Below, piece after piece: positions 1-10,402 of a stretch of 27,071 bases of DNA. Each line of letters begins with the position of its first letter. The first letter of the stretch is position 1. A model generated the notes under the pieces. It had not been told where the DNA came from, made no database searches, and worked only from the letters and a program-made list of their open reading frames with translations. Origin of the DNA: Parastagonospora avenae f. sp. tritici 18332-5 (lineage: Eukaryota; Ascomycota; Dothideomycetes; Pleosporales; Phaeosphaeriaceae); NCBI GenBank assembly GCA_022559985.1, contig JAFJTR010000161.1:1-27071 (forward strand), read 5' to 3'. The translations under genes and the position numbers were made by a program.

Positions 1-596
1 TAAACTCTAAAAAATCTTATAGTTATAGCTATTGTACGTAGCTTAATAGGCTCATGTTGAGGTGCTGGTTTTGGTGTTCGGGTGGCTCGTTGGGCCGTCA
101 CCCACGGTACGCGAGTTTCTCCAAGGTACGCTACCAGGCTTTCTACAGTTTTAATTCTGATAACATGCCTATGCTAACCTAAAAATTGTCGTTTATGCCT
201 TTCTTGCACATCCCGAGGTCGATTGCGGACTATAGTCATACGTGACAATTTGAGTGAATCACTGCACTCAACGCTCACAAGAGGTAGATACGCTGGCCCA
301 CTTGACGCTTTCCTTCTTTGGCGGCAGAGCCAGCGCAATCGATATCTCGGGACATGATTCGCGACACGAATTGTACAGGATCAATTTGTATGCTTCGCTG
401 GATATCCTCACGCTTGAAAAATACAGAAATCTGACCTCAATTTACGTGCACAATGTCCGTACATAGCAATCCTCATTATCACGTGAGCTGCTGATGCATA
501 GGCCTTTAGGCCTGTGCGCGGCAGAACTGTATATGAACGCGTTCGTACGATAGATAGAACATTATCAATCTGCAACAATATACATTCGTAACTTGA
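1..596. other. No gene recognised; AT-rich left edge
   Basis: I see no convincing gene here. A short open frame at 254-466 (+) shows no family motif. The minus strand lies immediately downstream of the decayed STAND NTPase gene and should hold the rest of its NACHT domain. I could not find a Walker B (hhhhDALDE-like) segment in it, so the gene's 3' part is lost or unrecognisable. Confidence 0.5.
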
Positions 597-1916
597 TCAA
601 CCCCATCGTACAATATTGTACACCCACTTACTGCAACTATCGCGCTGCAGACGAAGTGCTACTAATAGATCCATGTTTGTTTGTTGCGGAGTCTGCACCT
701 TGCACGCCTGGACTAATATAGATGCGAGGATGTTGACCAACTGTTGTGATGCCAGAGTGCCAAAGGAGCAGTAGAAACGTGTGTAAGCTGTTGAGTCTTG
801 TCGATTGATCTCAGAGCTAAGCTGTTCCACAGAGTGCGCCCTGGTACAGTGTCAGCAATCGCCGATATTGGTACTATACATACTGACATAAGCGTTGTCT
901 TTCCCGATCCGGCTGCAGAAAACCCGTTAGCGCAGCAGTAGAAGACGAACGAACACCCAATGGACGGCTATACATACACTTCCCTTGCAGCCACAACACA
1001 GCAGCCTGGTCATCTGGTAATTCTTTCCAGATAGTCAACGGGCCGTCAAGAAACCAAGCTCCAGTTCTAGGCAGGTGTTGCATTAGCGCATTGGTATGTT
1101 CCAGATGAGGTGCGACTGGGGCGAGCCAATTGAACATAACTCTTCTCTTCCGGTCTGCTCAAATTTAGACAAGCACGCGATTTGTGAAACATGCGTACCC
1201 CATGTTTCCAGGTCCCGTGCTTGCCTGTCGCTAGGAACCTCGGTCCGTAGTTGAGCCACCTCATTCAAGATCGCTTGATTGTAGTTCCTGTCAATGCCTA
1301 TCAGTCGCAGCCCCAGATTTGGATTGAGAAACATACAAACTATCTCCCATCATTACCATTGACATCGCACTTTTCACCTCCTCCAAGCGCTGATGATGTT
1401 TCAGAACTTCTGCCTTCTTGAAATGCCACTTGATGCTTTTCCACTTCTGCGCGACCACTGAATCACCAACTTCCAGAGACAACTTCAGCGCAACCAAAAT
1501 GGAACCTGCATCGTGTAATAGGGCATCAAACTGTGCCGGGTCGAAATCATGTTTCCCCGTACTAGAAGAAATTTTTCGCACTGACTACACATATTCCATG
1601 TCAGCCTAGCACCTCAGTTCATATGGTACACTATGAACTACATCTCACGTGACTCCTCGTCACCTGCTTACTCATCTCGGTTGTGTATATAATCGCTCTG
1701 TGTAGCTCTCTTAATAGAACAACCTTCTGCCTCCTTCATGTCTTCTCTGTGCTCCCACATCTCACATTCCAGTACTCCTTTGAGAGTGAAAAGATCGCCC
1801 ACTAGGTTCTGCATGTCTTTCCTAGCCTCTTTGATGTCGGAAGCAATTGTTATCAAGGCTGTAGCGACTGACGGAATCGCAATCAGTATCCCAGCTAACG
1901 ACAGAGGCTCCACCAT
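597..1916 (-). pseudogene. Broken STAND (NLR-like) NTPase: HeLo-like/STAND N-terminal domain, linker and NACHT P-loop
   Basis: The likely start is at 1916. The first 50 codons open with MVEPLSLAGILIAIP and run to FTLKGVLE, the usual start of the fungal N-terminal domain of STAND proteins. A solo LTR then interrupts the gene at 1599-1766. With the LTR and one target repeat discounted, the frame continues but meets one TAG at 1585-1587. Helical text with WHFKKAEVLKHHQRLEEVKS follows. Introns fit at 1340-1298 and 1198-1155, leading to a linker (FNWLAP, GAWFLDGP). A third intron (977-913) splits a Walker A motif that reads GKSGSGKTT when joined. A fourth, less certain intron (883-822) leads to a segment with RFYCSF and LVNILASIL, typical of the region after the P-loop. 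Beyond a GTAAGT donor at 631 the domain is not recognisable. Such proteins work in non-self recognition and regulated cell death in fungi. This copy cannot make a full product. The family call is firm; exact exon edges are inferred. Confidence 0.75.
1599..1766 (+). mobile_element. Solo LTR, family B, copy 1 (168 bp, TSD TTCCA)
   Basis: The element starts TGTCAGCCTAGC, ends CATCTCACA (TG...CA termini) and is flanked by the perfect 5-bp repeat TTCCA at 1594-1598 and 1767-1771. A copy of exactly equal length lies at 26710-26877. Both carry TGTATATAATCGCTC, a likely promoter TATA box. No internal retroelement sequence adjoins it, so it is a solo LTR left by recombination between two LTRs. It lies in the first coding part of the STAND gene. 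Orientation is given relative to the right-edge copy. Confidence 0.88.
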
Positions 1917-2243
1917 GGCTGTGGTCGTGTTCTTACGATGTTCCTTGAAGAAGAGCTGAGTGTCCAGGTGACAGTGCGGGGTCATCGCGAGCTGCAGGTT
2001 GAGCTGAATTTGCAGCCTCGCGGAGCTGAGGCAACTACAGGAAGCTGACACGTCGTCGCTTGTTGTACGACGTTTTGTTCGCACGAAATTTCATTGGACC
2101 TAATTCGGGCGGGTTCACCACAGGTAGCTGAGGATGTCCCGTCTAATGCATTGGGCCTTAGGTTATTAAACACCAAGAAAAGCGACCGTGGTTCAACACA
2201 TGAAAGCTGATCCATTGACCTGAAGCTATACACGAAGCACTAC
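1917..2243. other. Upstream region of the broken STAND gene; nothing else seen
   Basis: This 327-bp stretch would hold the promoter of the STAND gene. Open frames crossing it (for example 1982-2233 on the minus strand) show no family motif and look like chance. Confidence 0.4.
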
Positions 2244-2474
2244 TGTCGGATCACAAGTATCGTCAATATCCCAACTACGCAACCAGGCGCACTGATCTCG
2301 GTCACGCGGTCAGACGCGCTGATCGCGGCGTCCGAGCAGCGCTCAGACCAGAACCCCTGAGCCCATCTCTTCTGTAGTTCTCCTCAGTACAATTAAGTCA
2401 AAAACCAACCGAACAGAATGCATTCCTAGTTATCGTTATTTCCTTTCAGCACTAGTGCTAAGACCCTACCAACA
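2244..2474 (+). mobile_element. Solo LTR, family A, copy 1 (231 bp, TSD ACTAC)
   Basis: The element starts TGTCGGATCACAAGTATCG, ends CCTACCAACA and is flanked by the perfect 5-bp repeat ACTAC at 2239-2243 and 2475-2479. A diverged copy in the same orientation lies at 15522-15726. The two share the start (TGTCGGAT..., AGTATCG), the block TTTCCTTTCAGCACTAGTGC and the end (CCTACCAACA). No internal retroelement sequence adjoins it. Confidence 0.88.
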
Positions 2475-4174
2475 ACTACCTTCGTATTCGGAGTGCATCG
2501 GTGCCGTGTATACCTTCAGGCCATGCAGACTGCCACATGGGAACTGAACGCTGCATTCGTCTTTGGAAAACTCCTCCGATGAACTTTACTCCAAAATTAT
2601 AATTCAGCCTCAATGCTGGTGTTCCATGCTTTTCCGCGGACTCTCCAGGAAGATATAAGTCGACATTGAAGACAGCTCTGTACGCTTCTTGAATCTGTCT
2701 AGCAACATCAAATAAGGTGTTTGCAACACCAGTACTCTCTTTGCTTTAAGGCAGAGGTCCTTGCTGCTCCACCCGCATAGCGGCACGAGGGATTGTTGCA
2801 ACCGAGCTCTATTCTGTTGGTAATTGATGGCGAAATCTCTGACTTGGCGTGGTAGCGTAATGTATTTATCTCCTCCTCCTCGAAGATTTGGTTTCTTCAG
2901 AGATGGTCTATCATCACTGCCGGGAGAACTGCTAGCTGCTCGCTTTTCTCAAATGATATTGTCTTCTCCAGTGACTGAGATCGCTGTAGCTGTCGTTGAC
3001 ACCGAGATTGTGGGTGAGCCATGTTTCGCTTTGTGCGTCGGGCTTTGTGGTCATTGAAGCGTCGTGCCGCTGTTTGGGGTTGACGCGGAGCTTGAGCATT
3101 TGCAAAAAGCCGGATGTATTTTCTAGAGCAAAGATCGGAAGCTGAAGCAGATGTGATTCAGGGCGCCAAAAGAATGTGATTGGTGTACTAACAGGAATTT
3201 TGCGGTGGCTGTGGGTAGCCGTGTTCGTAGCAGTCCACGATTCCGCCTGCTGCGCTTGTTGGATTAACACCAAGCCTTTTAGAGAGGAACGCGCGCACTA
3301 ATGGAGCACGCGCAAAAAGAGGGCAGATGTGAATATGCAGGCTATCCTGGAGGTGGGGTGATATTATTGATCTCGCACGAAGAGCAGTTGCGCTGTTTAC
3401 TAGAAGCGCCTTCTGCTCTTTCTTTACACAACAGCCTCTCTTGCTTCGCAATTTCCTTGCAGGTTCTCCACTTCGCGAAACCCAAACTTTGCCCTTCTCA
3501 GCCCTGAGTTGTTTCAGCCAATTCCGTCATGCACGTGAGCTTTATTTCCAACGCAAAGTATGTGGGAATCTTTTCTGCCCGACGTCAAAATTGGAAACGA
3601 GATTGCATTAGACGTGCCTAGAAAGTAATCTATTGATCGAGTATCTCGCATTTGTGCACATCTGTACGTGAGAGTGTCCCTGAAATTTGGCTGTTTTTTT
3701 CGTCCTGGCATCGAGGTCAGGCTGTGCCTGGTATCGGGTCACTTCCCTCATCCCACTGATTGCCGCACATAGTCCCGATCTTCGAGAGGGAGACCAATTG
3801 GCGAATTTCGTGTTCCAATCGTCCAATCACAGCAGTAGCAACACCACGGTCGCGAAGTTTGTTACACGACTCGTACTAAGCCTGATTATTCCCTTCCGGT
3901 GATGCCGCCGGTTGACCGGGTTCCCCGGTTCTCCGACCATATCACCGGGCTTACACTGATGTGCCTATCGCTGAATGATGATCATGATAGTGAACTGGGA
4001 CTCGATTGCGGCGATATTGCGGTTATGAGATGGGATGTCGAAATGGTGCGCGCTTTTGTGATAGTATAAGCCGACAGAGTGTTGCTGGTCGTCCGCGCTT
4101 CGCACACTACAACTCTGTAGCCCATTCAAATTATTGTGCCACATTCGGACCTCAATTCTAAGATCAAATACAAT
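2475..4174. other. 1.7 kb without a supported gene; right end is the nagB promoter
   Basis: Several short open frames exist (for example 2824-3057 +, 2932-3273 -, 3188-3451 -), but none shows a domain, a signal peptide or a splice-consistent extension. The last 250 bp upstream of the deaminase start carry a GC-rich CCGG-repeat cluster (3908-3929) and a TATA-like GTATAA near 4064. Confidence 0.45.
3908..3929. promoter_or_regulatory. Candidate Zn2Cys6 binding site in the nagB promoter
   Basis: CCGGTTGACCGG (3908-3919) overlaps the perfect 15-bp palindrome ACCGGGTTCCCCGGT (3915-3929), about 245 bp upstream of the deaminase start. On the minus strand it reads CCGGGGAACCCGG, one base different from CCGGTGAACCCGG at 12463-12475. 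Paired CGG/CCG triplets are the known target type of Zn2Cys6 regulators. Binding by the neighbouring regulator is inference. Confidence 0.45.
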
Positions 4175-5478
4175 ATGAGACTAGTCATTCGACACGAGAA
4201 ATTTGCTGCATCGCAATACATCGCGGAGTATATCATAGGTAAGGCAGAGACGCTGGCGACCGTCCAGATGGTCTGACCTGTATAGATCGCATCACCAAGT
4301 TCGGACCATCACAAGAGCGACCCTTTGTACTTGGACTACCCACGGGTAGCAGTCCAATTCTCATATACAAGATACTTGTGGAGAAGCACCGCGCAGGTGA
4401 GATCTCGTTCAAGAATGTCGTCACATTCAACATGGTCCGCAAGATGATCTCAGCGTCCTGATTCCCTCACTGACGAATTGCAGGATGAATACATCGGTCT
4501 CGAACGCGACCACCCTGAGAGCTACCACTCATTCATGTTCCATCACTTCTTCGCTCACATTGATATCCTGCCAAACAACATCAACATCCTCAATGGCAAT
4601 GCCTCAGACCTTGAGGCCGAATGTGCTGCGTACGAGGCAAAGATAAAGTCGGTCGGAGGCATCGAGCTCTTCCTAGGCGGCATTGGCGCAGACGGACACA
4701 TCGCGTTCAATGAGCCGGGATCAAGTTTGGCAAGTCGCACAAGAGTCAAAACGTTGGCGTATGACACAATCATTGCAAACTCGAGATTCTTCAACGACGA
4801 TTTGAATCTTGTACCGAAAATGGCGTTGACTGTCGGAGTACAAACTATTCTTGAGGTATGGCCTGGTCGACGCGATCAAGAATTCGCTTGCTGATGATTT
4901 TGCGACAGGCCCGGGAAGTACTCGTCATTGTGACTGGCGCTCAGAAAGCTCTGGCTCTTCAGAAGTGCATCGAAGGTGGAGTGAACCATATGTACACGCT
5001 ATCGGCTCTACAGACGCACCCGCACTCGATGGTTGTATGCGATGAAGATGCTACGTTGGAATTGCAGGTGAAGACGGTCAGGGTAAGTGTCGACTCTGCA
5101 TATGACGTCGCGTCGCCTAAAGATCTGCAGTATTTCAAGAGCATCGAACAGGTCGCGAAGCAATTTGACATGGCGGTACGGGTTCCAAACTCGGTGACGA
5201 TCCAGGGCACAGCTGTCGATGTCGCCATCGAACGGCCGATGGCGATTGATGGCAGGGATAGACAGGATTCGGGAGCGGAGATGCTCTTCATCGTGGACGA
5301 CAAGAAGTTGGCTCCATCAGCATATTCGATATCGCGAGCGACGACTCCCGATCTCTTTCCAGATAACATGGGGTCTCGTGTGGCAGGCGTAACTGGCCGT
5401 GCGCCGTCACCGGGCATACAGGATTTATCTTTCGACCGAATGAGCTCTAGAATCGAGAGAAATGCGGTAGCTGTGTAG
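4175..5478 (+). CDS. nagB: Glucosamine-6-phosphate deaminase
   Basis: It converts glucosamine-6-phosphate to fructose-6-phosphate and ammonia, the last step of amino-sugar catabolism, in the cytosol. Five exons (4175-4238, 4286-4434, 4484-4855, 4909-5082, 5131-5478) give 368 aa; all phases close. The protein starts MRLVIRHEKFAASQYIAEYI. It carries LGLPTGSSP, VTFNMDEYIGL with Asp72, and GGIGADGHIAFNEPGSSL with Asp141, His143 and Glu148, which fall at the same numbers as the catalytic residues of E. coli NagB. VNHMYTLSALQTHP follows. A tail of about 100 aa extends beyond the bacterial length; fungal homologues also carry C-terminal extensions. The second intron has a weak donor (GTCCGC). The stop lies only 19 bp from the stop of the convergent regulator gene. 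The family assignment is secure. Confidence 0.95.
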
Positions 5479-5497
5479 TTGTATGTAGCAATTGTCT

Positions 5498-7830
5498 TCA
5501 TGATCCAGCTTCGTTGTCTGTATTGTCTGGAAACGCTGTGTTGCCGAATATTCGAGTGAGACTGGATGGCCAGGATGCACTATGATTGCCGTAGACGTTC
5601 CAAAAACCAGGGTCGTCATAATTTTGCTGTTGCTGATGCGCCATCGTATCTGCATCTGTTTGACCAGTGATGCTAGGATTGTTGAGATCTGATCCAGCGC
5701 CAAGGGCGGTTTCTTGGTAAATCGAGCCAGAAGCAATTTGTATGCTGTTCTGATCGAAGAGCGACCAGGACGGGTCGAATACGGGTTGCGTAAGGTTCAA
5801 GGTCGGCGACAAGTTCATGCTCTGGAGCCACGTCTCGAGACGGTCAGCTAACATATGATGGAGGCTGGGAGCTGGCCGTTTCGTTTTTCGCAGCTCCTCC
5901 AGATGGTCTTGAACAAGTGATAAATCTTAGTCAGGTGTCAGCAGTCGAATACGAGAAGTCGTTCTGGTACTACTACCTTCGTGCTCTCCAACCCCGCCCT
6001 GTGCACCCTGGAGCACTAGTATGGCCGCCCACGTGATCATCTACTTCGTCAGTTGGACTGCCGGTTGGCTGGATTGCTTATCATCAACGTACTACCAAGT
6101 CCCAGTTCGCCCAGATCCCTTTGTCGTCTCTCCGTAGCATCAGTGTCGTGCGGGCGGAGAGAAGAAGCTCATGTCGTTCCGAAAATGCGACACTAGCTGC
6201 AAAGAGATCGAAACCACGAGCGGGGTGGTAGATAGAGAGCACGAATAGCCTGTGAAGGTTGTACTGTCGTCGAATCTGGACGCCGTCGTAGCCAGTGTTG
6301 GTTGGTCCTGGTATTGTCAGCGTGAAGTAATGCAGCGGCCGCACGATACTCACGATTTGAGCTCACAAGCCAATCATCCAGGCTTCGTGCCCACTCCTTG
6401 ATGACTTGCGCATCTCTATCAGTGAAAGGGAATACCGGAGCGACTCCAACTTCTGCCTGATTGGATGACATTACGGACCAGATCGTAGGTAAACTGCGGC
6501 CGGCAAAGTGGCTAAGACCGTTGTGCATCATAACCTGTCGTGGAAGTATTAGATATGCCGGGGTGCAGCTGCGGGCTGAAGCACTATACCGTAAGCCTAT
6601 TGAACGGATCTTCCGTATAACACTGAAGCTGCCGGAGCGACGGTAAAGGCGCCTGAATGGGCACGATTGTGCAAGAAAGGTGAAGGGAAGCATGCTCGAG
6701 GTCGATTATCTATGGGATGTCAGTAAGAAATCCCAGGATAGCCTGCGGGTGACGGAAGACCTGTAAGCCGGAAAAGAGTTGTCGCCACTTGTTCGCACTC
6801 TGATCGATGTAGACTGGGCAATGATCCAGTATCAGCCGATAACCAATCGATATCCAGATACCCGTCATATCTACGAAGGCTTCGGAAACTAGCCCGGCTA
6901 ATATAAGACCAAGGACATTCTGGAAGGCTTTTTGCTCCGCAGTAAGCAGCGGTACCAACCCAGCAGCAGATTTTCCAGTTGATTGTGCTAAGGATTCTGG
7001 GACAGATAGCTCCATGATGGCGCTGCATGCGGCTCGAAAATACTCTGGCGCCAAAGCAGCGAGTTCGGCGGATGTATGGTGCAGCGCCGAAACATACAAG
7101 GTGGCTACCAGCAAAAGCGGTGTGGGGTTTTTGAAAGCTTCGCTCTCTGACTGGAAGTGAAGGCCTTCCATGTTTGTATAAAAGCTATCATCTTAGAGAC
7201 GGATTATGGTGAGGGTCGAAGGGCACTCACGAAAGCCAGAGCTGCGAAACGACCGATTTAGACCAGAGCCTGTTCGTGACAGACACGTTTCTTCTTCTCA
7301 AGAAGTCGACAGCTGGCCACAATCCACCAAGTGTTGGGTCGCCTTGATCTTCCTCCTCGGCAATGGCCGTGTTCACAGGGCTGGTGGAGATGACCATGCC
7401 GGAACTAGGGCTTATGGGATGATTGTTTCCATTCATACCCAGTACCGCCTCAATAGCTGCTAATCGGGCCAGAACCTCTGGTGGAGATGATCCATTCGGC
7501 GGTAAAGCTTTTGGAGAGACTGTCGCGGTGGGTTGTCGCGCGTTGGCTCGAGGCTTGAAGATGCACTCGATTTTGCTGTTCCGACATCTCCGACACGGCC
7601 CTCCATGTGCAGGCTCGCATTTCATCTAACGAAGCTGAGCTGGGATCACTTCTACTACTTCAACACTGGTTTACCTTTTGCCTGCGACATTCGACTGGAT
7701 TACGTCAGCGAACATCCCGAGGTCGTTCGGGGTGGTGATGGGGACACGAACCACACGCCTTGGTTGGCCGTATGCCACCTTCGCCATATCCTTGGGCACG
7801 ATATCTGTCATAGCTGATGCTGTCTTCCAT
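5498..7830 (-). CDS. Zn2Cys6 fungal transcription factor
   Basis: This is a nuclear DNA-binding regulator. Nine exons give 635 aa: 7830-7752, 7694-7675, 7625-7231, 7184-6761, 6709-6590, 6534-6354, 6307-6093, 6040-5977 and 5907-5498. All phases close, and an in-frame TAA lies directly before the ATG. The zinc cluster is split by two introns. Joined, it has Cys26, Cys29, Cys36, Cys44, Cys47 and Cys54 (CVECRRQKMKCE, then CRRCRNSKIEC). The middle region carries SFYTNMEGLHF, KWRQLFSGLQ, PVFPFTDRDAQVIKEW, RRQYNLHRLFVLSIYHPARG and IWANWDLV, as in regulators with a fungal-specific transcription factor domain. The C-terminus is Gln/Asn-rich (HQQQQNYDD). Two donors are weak (GTTCGT in intron 1, GTCTTC in intron 4). 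Its place between the deaminase and the kinase suggests it controls this locus; that is inference. Confidence 0.9.
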
Positions 7831-8096
7831 TTAGCTTCACGTGTACGCGTTGCTACGCACAGCGGTGTATAGGAGACATGAAGCGACACAAGACAGCATC
7901 CGCTCCCCCATGTTGGTCGGCGGAGTTGCTTCCTGCCTTAGGGCGTTCCTTTCAGAACGACGCTAACGAGGACTAGCGGCTTGGCACATCCACTCCACGA
8001 AATGTCACGATATAGAGACCGTCGACTTCCATCACGACAATAATCAGAAGTATGCATTACATCTGGTATATCGCAGATCAGTATCACAGATCAGCC

Positions 8097-9754
8097 TCAC
8101 ATTTTTGTCGCCATTTGCGCTGCCAGCGCCGCGCCGACCCCGCTGCCATCTTTCGCGATGGTGATATCTATCCGCGACTCTCCTGACTCTCCCACATGCT
8201 CAATAATTCGAAGCGCTTTTCTTATCTCTACAACAAAGCCAGGGTAACGTTCAATGAGCGATCCATCTACGCCGATGCAAATTCTTTCCTCAGAGCCCAT
8301 GATCTCTGCTAAACAACCCGTTTGGACTAGGACAGCCCCCAAAGCGACAGCGCTGAGTCTTGCCGATCGCCGTACTACGGCATGTGCTATAGATTTAATA
8401 GCAGATGCGATGTCAAAACTGACTTGCGCAATCCCTAGCCACATTTCGAGGGCTTTTCGACTCATCAAGAGCTCTGGACAGGTGTCGTTCTCAAGATGGC
8501 TCAAGATGGAAGTATCCAGACTCCATGGAACGTACAGGCCTGAGGCCTTTGGGATCGGAAATTTGGCGAAAACATCCAAACTCCGGTCTTCTGAGAGCGA
8601 TAGGATTGCCATTCGCAGAATTTCTCCCAAATACATGGCCGAAATTTGCTTTTCGAACATCTCGAACCCAGGATTGACACTGCCCTTGTCAATGGCACGG
8701 TCATAAGCTGTCATCGAGAGGAACTCCAGTCCTTGGTCAAAGTTGCCCCACTCGGTGTTGACAATCATCGTAGCCTCTGGATGCGTGACCAATGCCGGTT
8801 GCTTGGTGATTTTGGAAGCCTGCTCAATGTACGCACCATTGGTGCCTGTCCCAAAGACCGCACCCAGTACCGTCTTTGTGGAAGGCGGTGCAACATATGC
8901 CTGAGCTAGCAATGTTCCAACCGTGTCATTCGTCAGGGCTGTCACTGTAATGTGTAGTTCGAGCTTATTAAATGCATCTTGAAGACAAGCGCACACATCC
9001 AGCCCGACCACGCCGTCAATGTCAAAGCCTTTGCTCCATCTGATTAAGGTACCGCTGCTGATGCTCATTTGCTGGACAGCATGGCTGAAGGTGAAACCGA
9101 GGCTGAATGCCATCTTGCTCTGGCGTCGAGCGAGACCCGGATGAGGAGTCATTGCCTCAGCCTTTACGAAGTTTTGAACAACTCGAGCTACCCAGTCAAA
9201 GAGCTCGTTGTAGTCTTGCGATGTCATTAAAGCTGGAGGAATGACTGTTTTGTCCTGGGCAATTGAATACGTCCCGTCGCCGTTGAATGTAACAGCACAG
9301 ACTCGTATATTGGTACCACCCATGTCGACTGCCAGGTATGTGCCCTTTAGAGTATCAGCGCAACGTGACCCCGATTTTCAGGTTTGCCGACTTACCATTT
9401 CGCGACCCGTGGGCAGCTGGGTGATGAACGATGGCAGTTGTTCAATCGCTTCACCTGGCTTGCGCAATCCTTTGTCTGATACTTCGTTAGGGACTTTACG
9501 AGCAATATGGGCGAGAACGTACTCATCTGCCCCACGAAACCGCCCGCTATACGCCGCACATCGTTGTCCGACACTTCAAACTCATTCTTGACTCTTTCTG
9601 TTGCTTCTGCTAAGCCATCATTTCTCCTTACATCCGTCTCACTCTTTGTTTGGCTCACTTGTATAGTCTCGCACTCATCGTCCTCAACAGCTTTTGTCAA
9701 GGCCGAACCAAACGGTCGGCTCGACCAGCATCGCCAGGGGAAACACAACTGCAT
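8097..9754 (-). CDS. Hexokinase-family sugar kinase (probable GlcNAc/glucosamine or hexose kinase)
   Basis: It phosphorylates a hexose or amino sugar at C6 with ATP, in the cytosol. Three exons (9754-9523, 9475-9396, 9344-8097) give 519 aa; both introns (47 and 51 nt) have good signals. In order it shows NEFEVSDNDVRRIAGGF, QLPTGREMGTYLAVDMGGTN (phosphate loop, about 99-116), LGFTFS, RWSKGF (Lys209), TNDTVGT (catalytic Asp244), FGTGTNGAY, NTEWGNFD, PGFEMFEKQI and DGSGVGAAL near the C-terminus. The residues expected for catalysis are present, unlike the inactive regulatory hexokinase-like proteins known in Aspergillus. HAVQQ follows TFS where hexokinases usually have YP, so the substrate may not be glucose. 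Its position beside nagB favours an amino-sugar kinase. The family is secure; the substrate is inferred. Confidence 0.92.
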
Positions 9755-10402
9755 TGCCGTGCCAGAGCTGAGGAATGTTCAAAAAGTGCAGTAGCGATTG
9801 ACCGCGATGACAGGACCTGACTTTTGGTACATTGGACATGCTGCTAACATTCAGGCAGGACAGCGCGGGCGGGCCCTCGCGAAGTGGAGCTTAGGCGGGA
9901 CCTTTGCGACTTTGCAAGAGCCGCATTTGCACCGCCGGTTAGCCACGCATTGCTCATGCTCGTATGCGCGGCTGGATTATTGATGTCGATTCACCGCGGA
10001 GAACAACTGATGACTCGAGGACCGACACGAGCACAGAAGTGGGCCCGGTGAAGTCGCGCTTTGCCGGGCAGATTACCGGAGCGCCTAAATGGCAGCGCTT
10101 TCGGCGCTCGTTCCTTGCAACACAAGCACCTGACCGAAGGCCCTTCCATGACAACACGCCCATTGATCGTGACAATCTACACTCCGCTACGTTTGCAATC
10201 TGGCCAGCATGGAAGGAAACTTAAGTTCAAGCATCACAAGACAACCTTAGATCACAACCTTCGGACAGGTCATTCACAATTAAGAAAATTTTCTCGCGCA
10301 ATGCGAATAAAGTGAATTCATTATCGGGGATACGTAAAACCTAGTAGCATATTGCTAACTAGATACGCAACTTTACAGCAGTTGGACCACCCGTATCTCA
10401 AA
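9755..10402. other. Promoter region of the sugar kinase and 3' flank of the secreted protein gene
   Basis: This 648-bp stretch holds no gene I can support. It is CG-rich in its first half. At 10044-10052 it has CCCGGTGAA, identical to nine bases of the motif in the divergent promoter at 12462-12470, about 290 bp upstream of the kinase start. Confidence 0.5.
10044..10052. promoter_or_regulatory. Candidate half-site CCCGGTGAA upstream of the sugar kinase
   Basis: The nonamer CCCGGTGAA matches the left part of the full motif at 12462-12475. The right half (CCCGG) is not conserved here. It is offered as a weaker copy of a possible shared operator. Confidence 0.3.

Noticed and set aside
4856..4908. 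Readthrough of the third nagB intron as coding
   Set aside because: The frame ends at a stop within the intron, while splicing joins TILE to AREVLVIVTGAQKALAL, the expected family text.
9476..9522. Possible frameshift in the sugar kinase near GGFVGQM
   Set aside because: A 47-nt intron with GTACGT donor, CTAAC branch and ATCAG acceptor restores the frame and the expected text (GLRKPGEAIEQLPSF).
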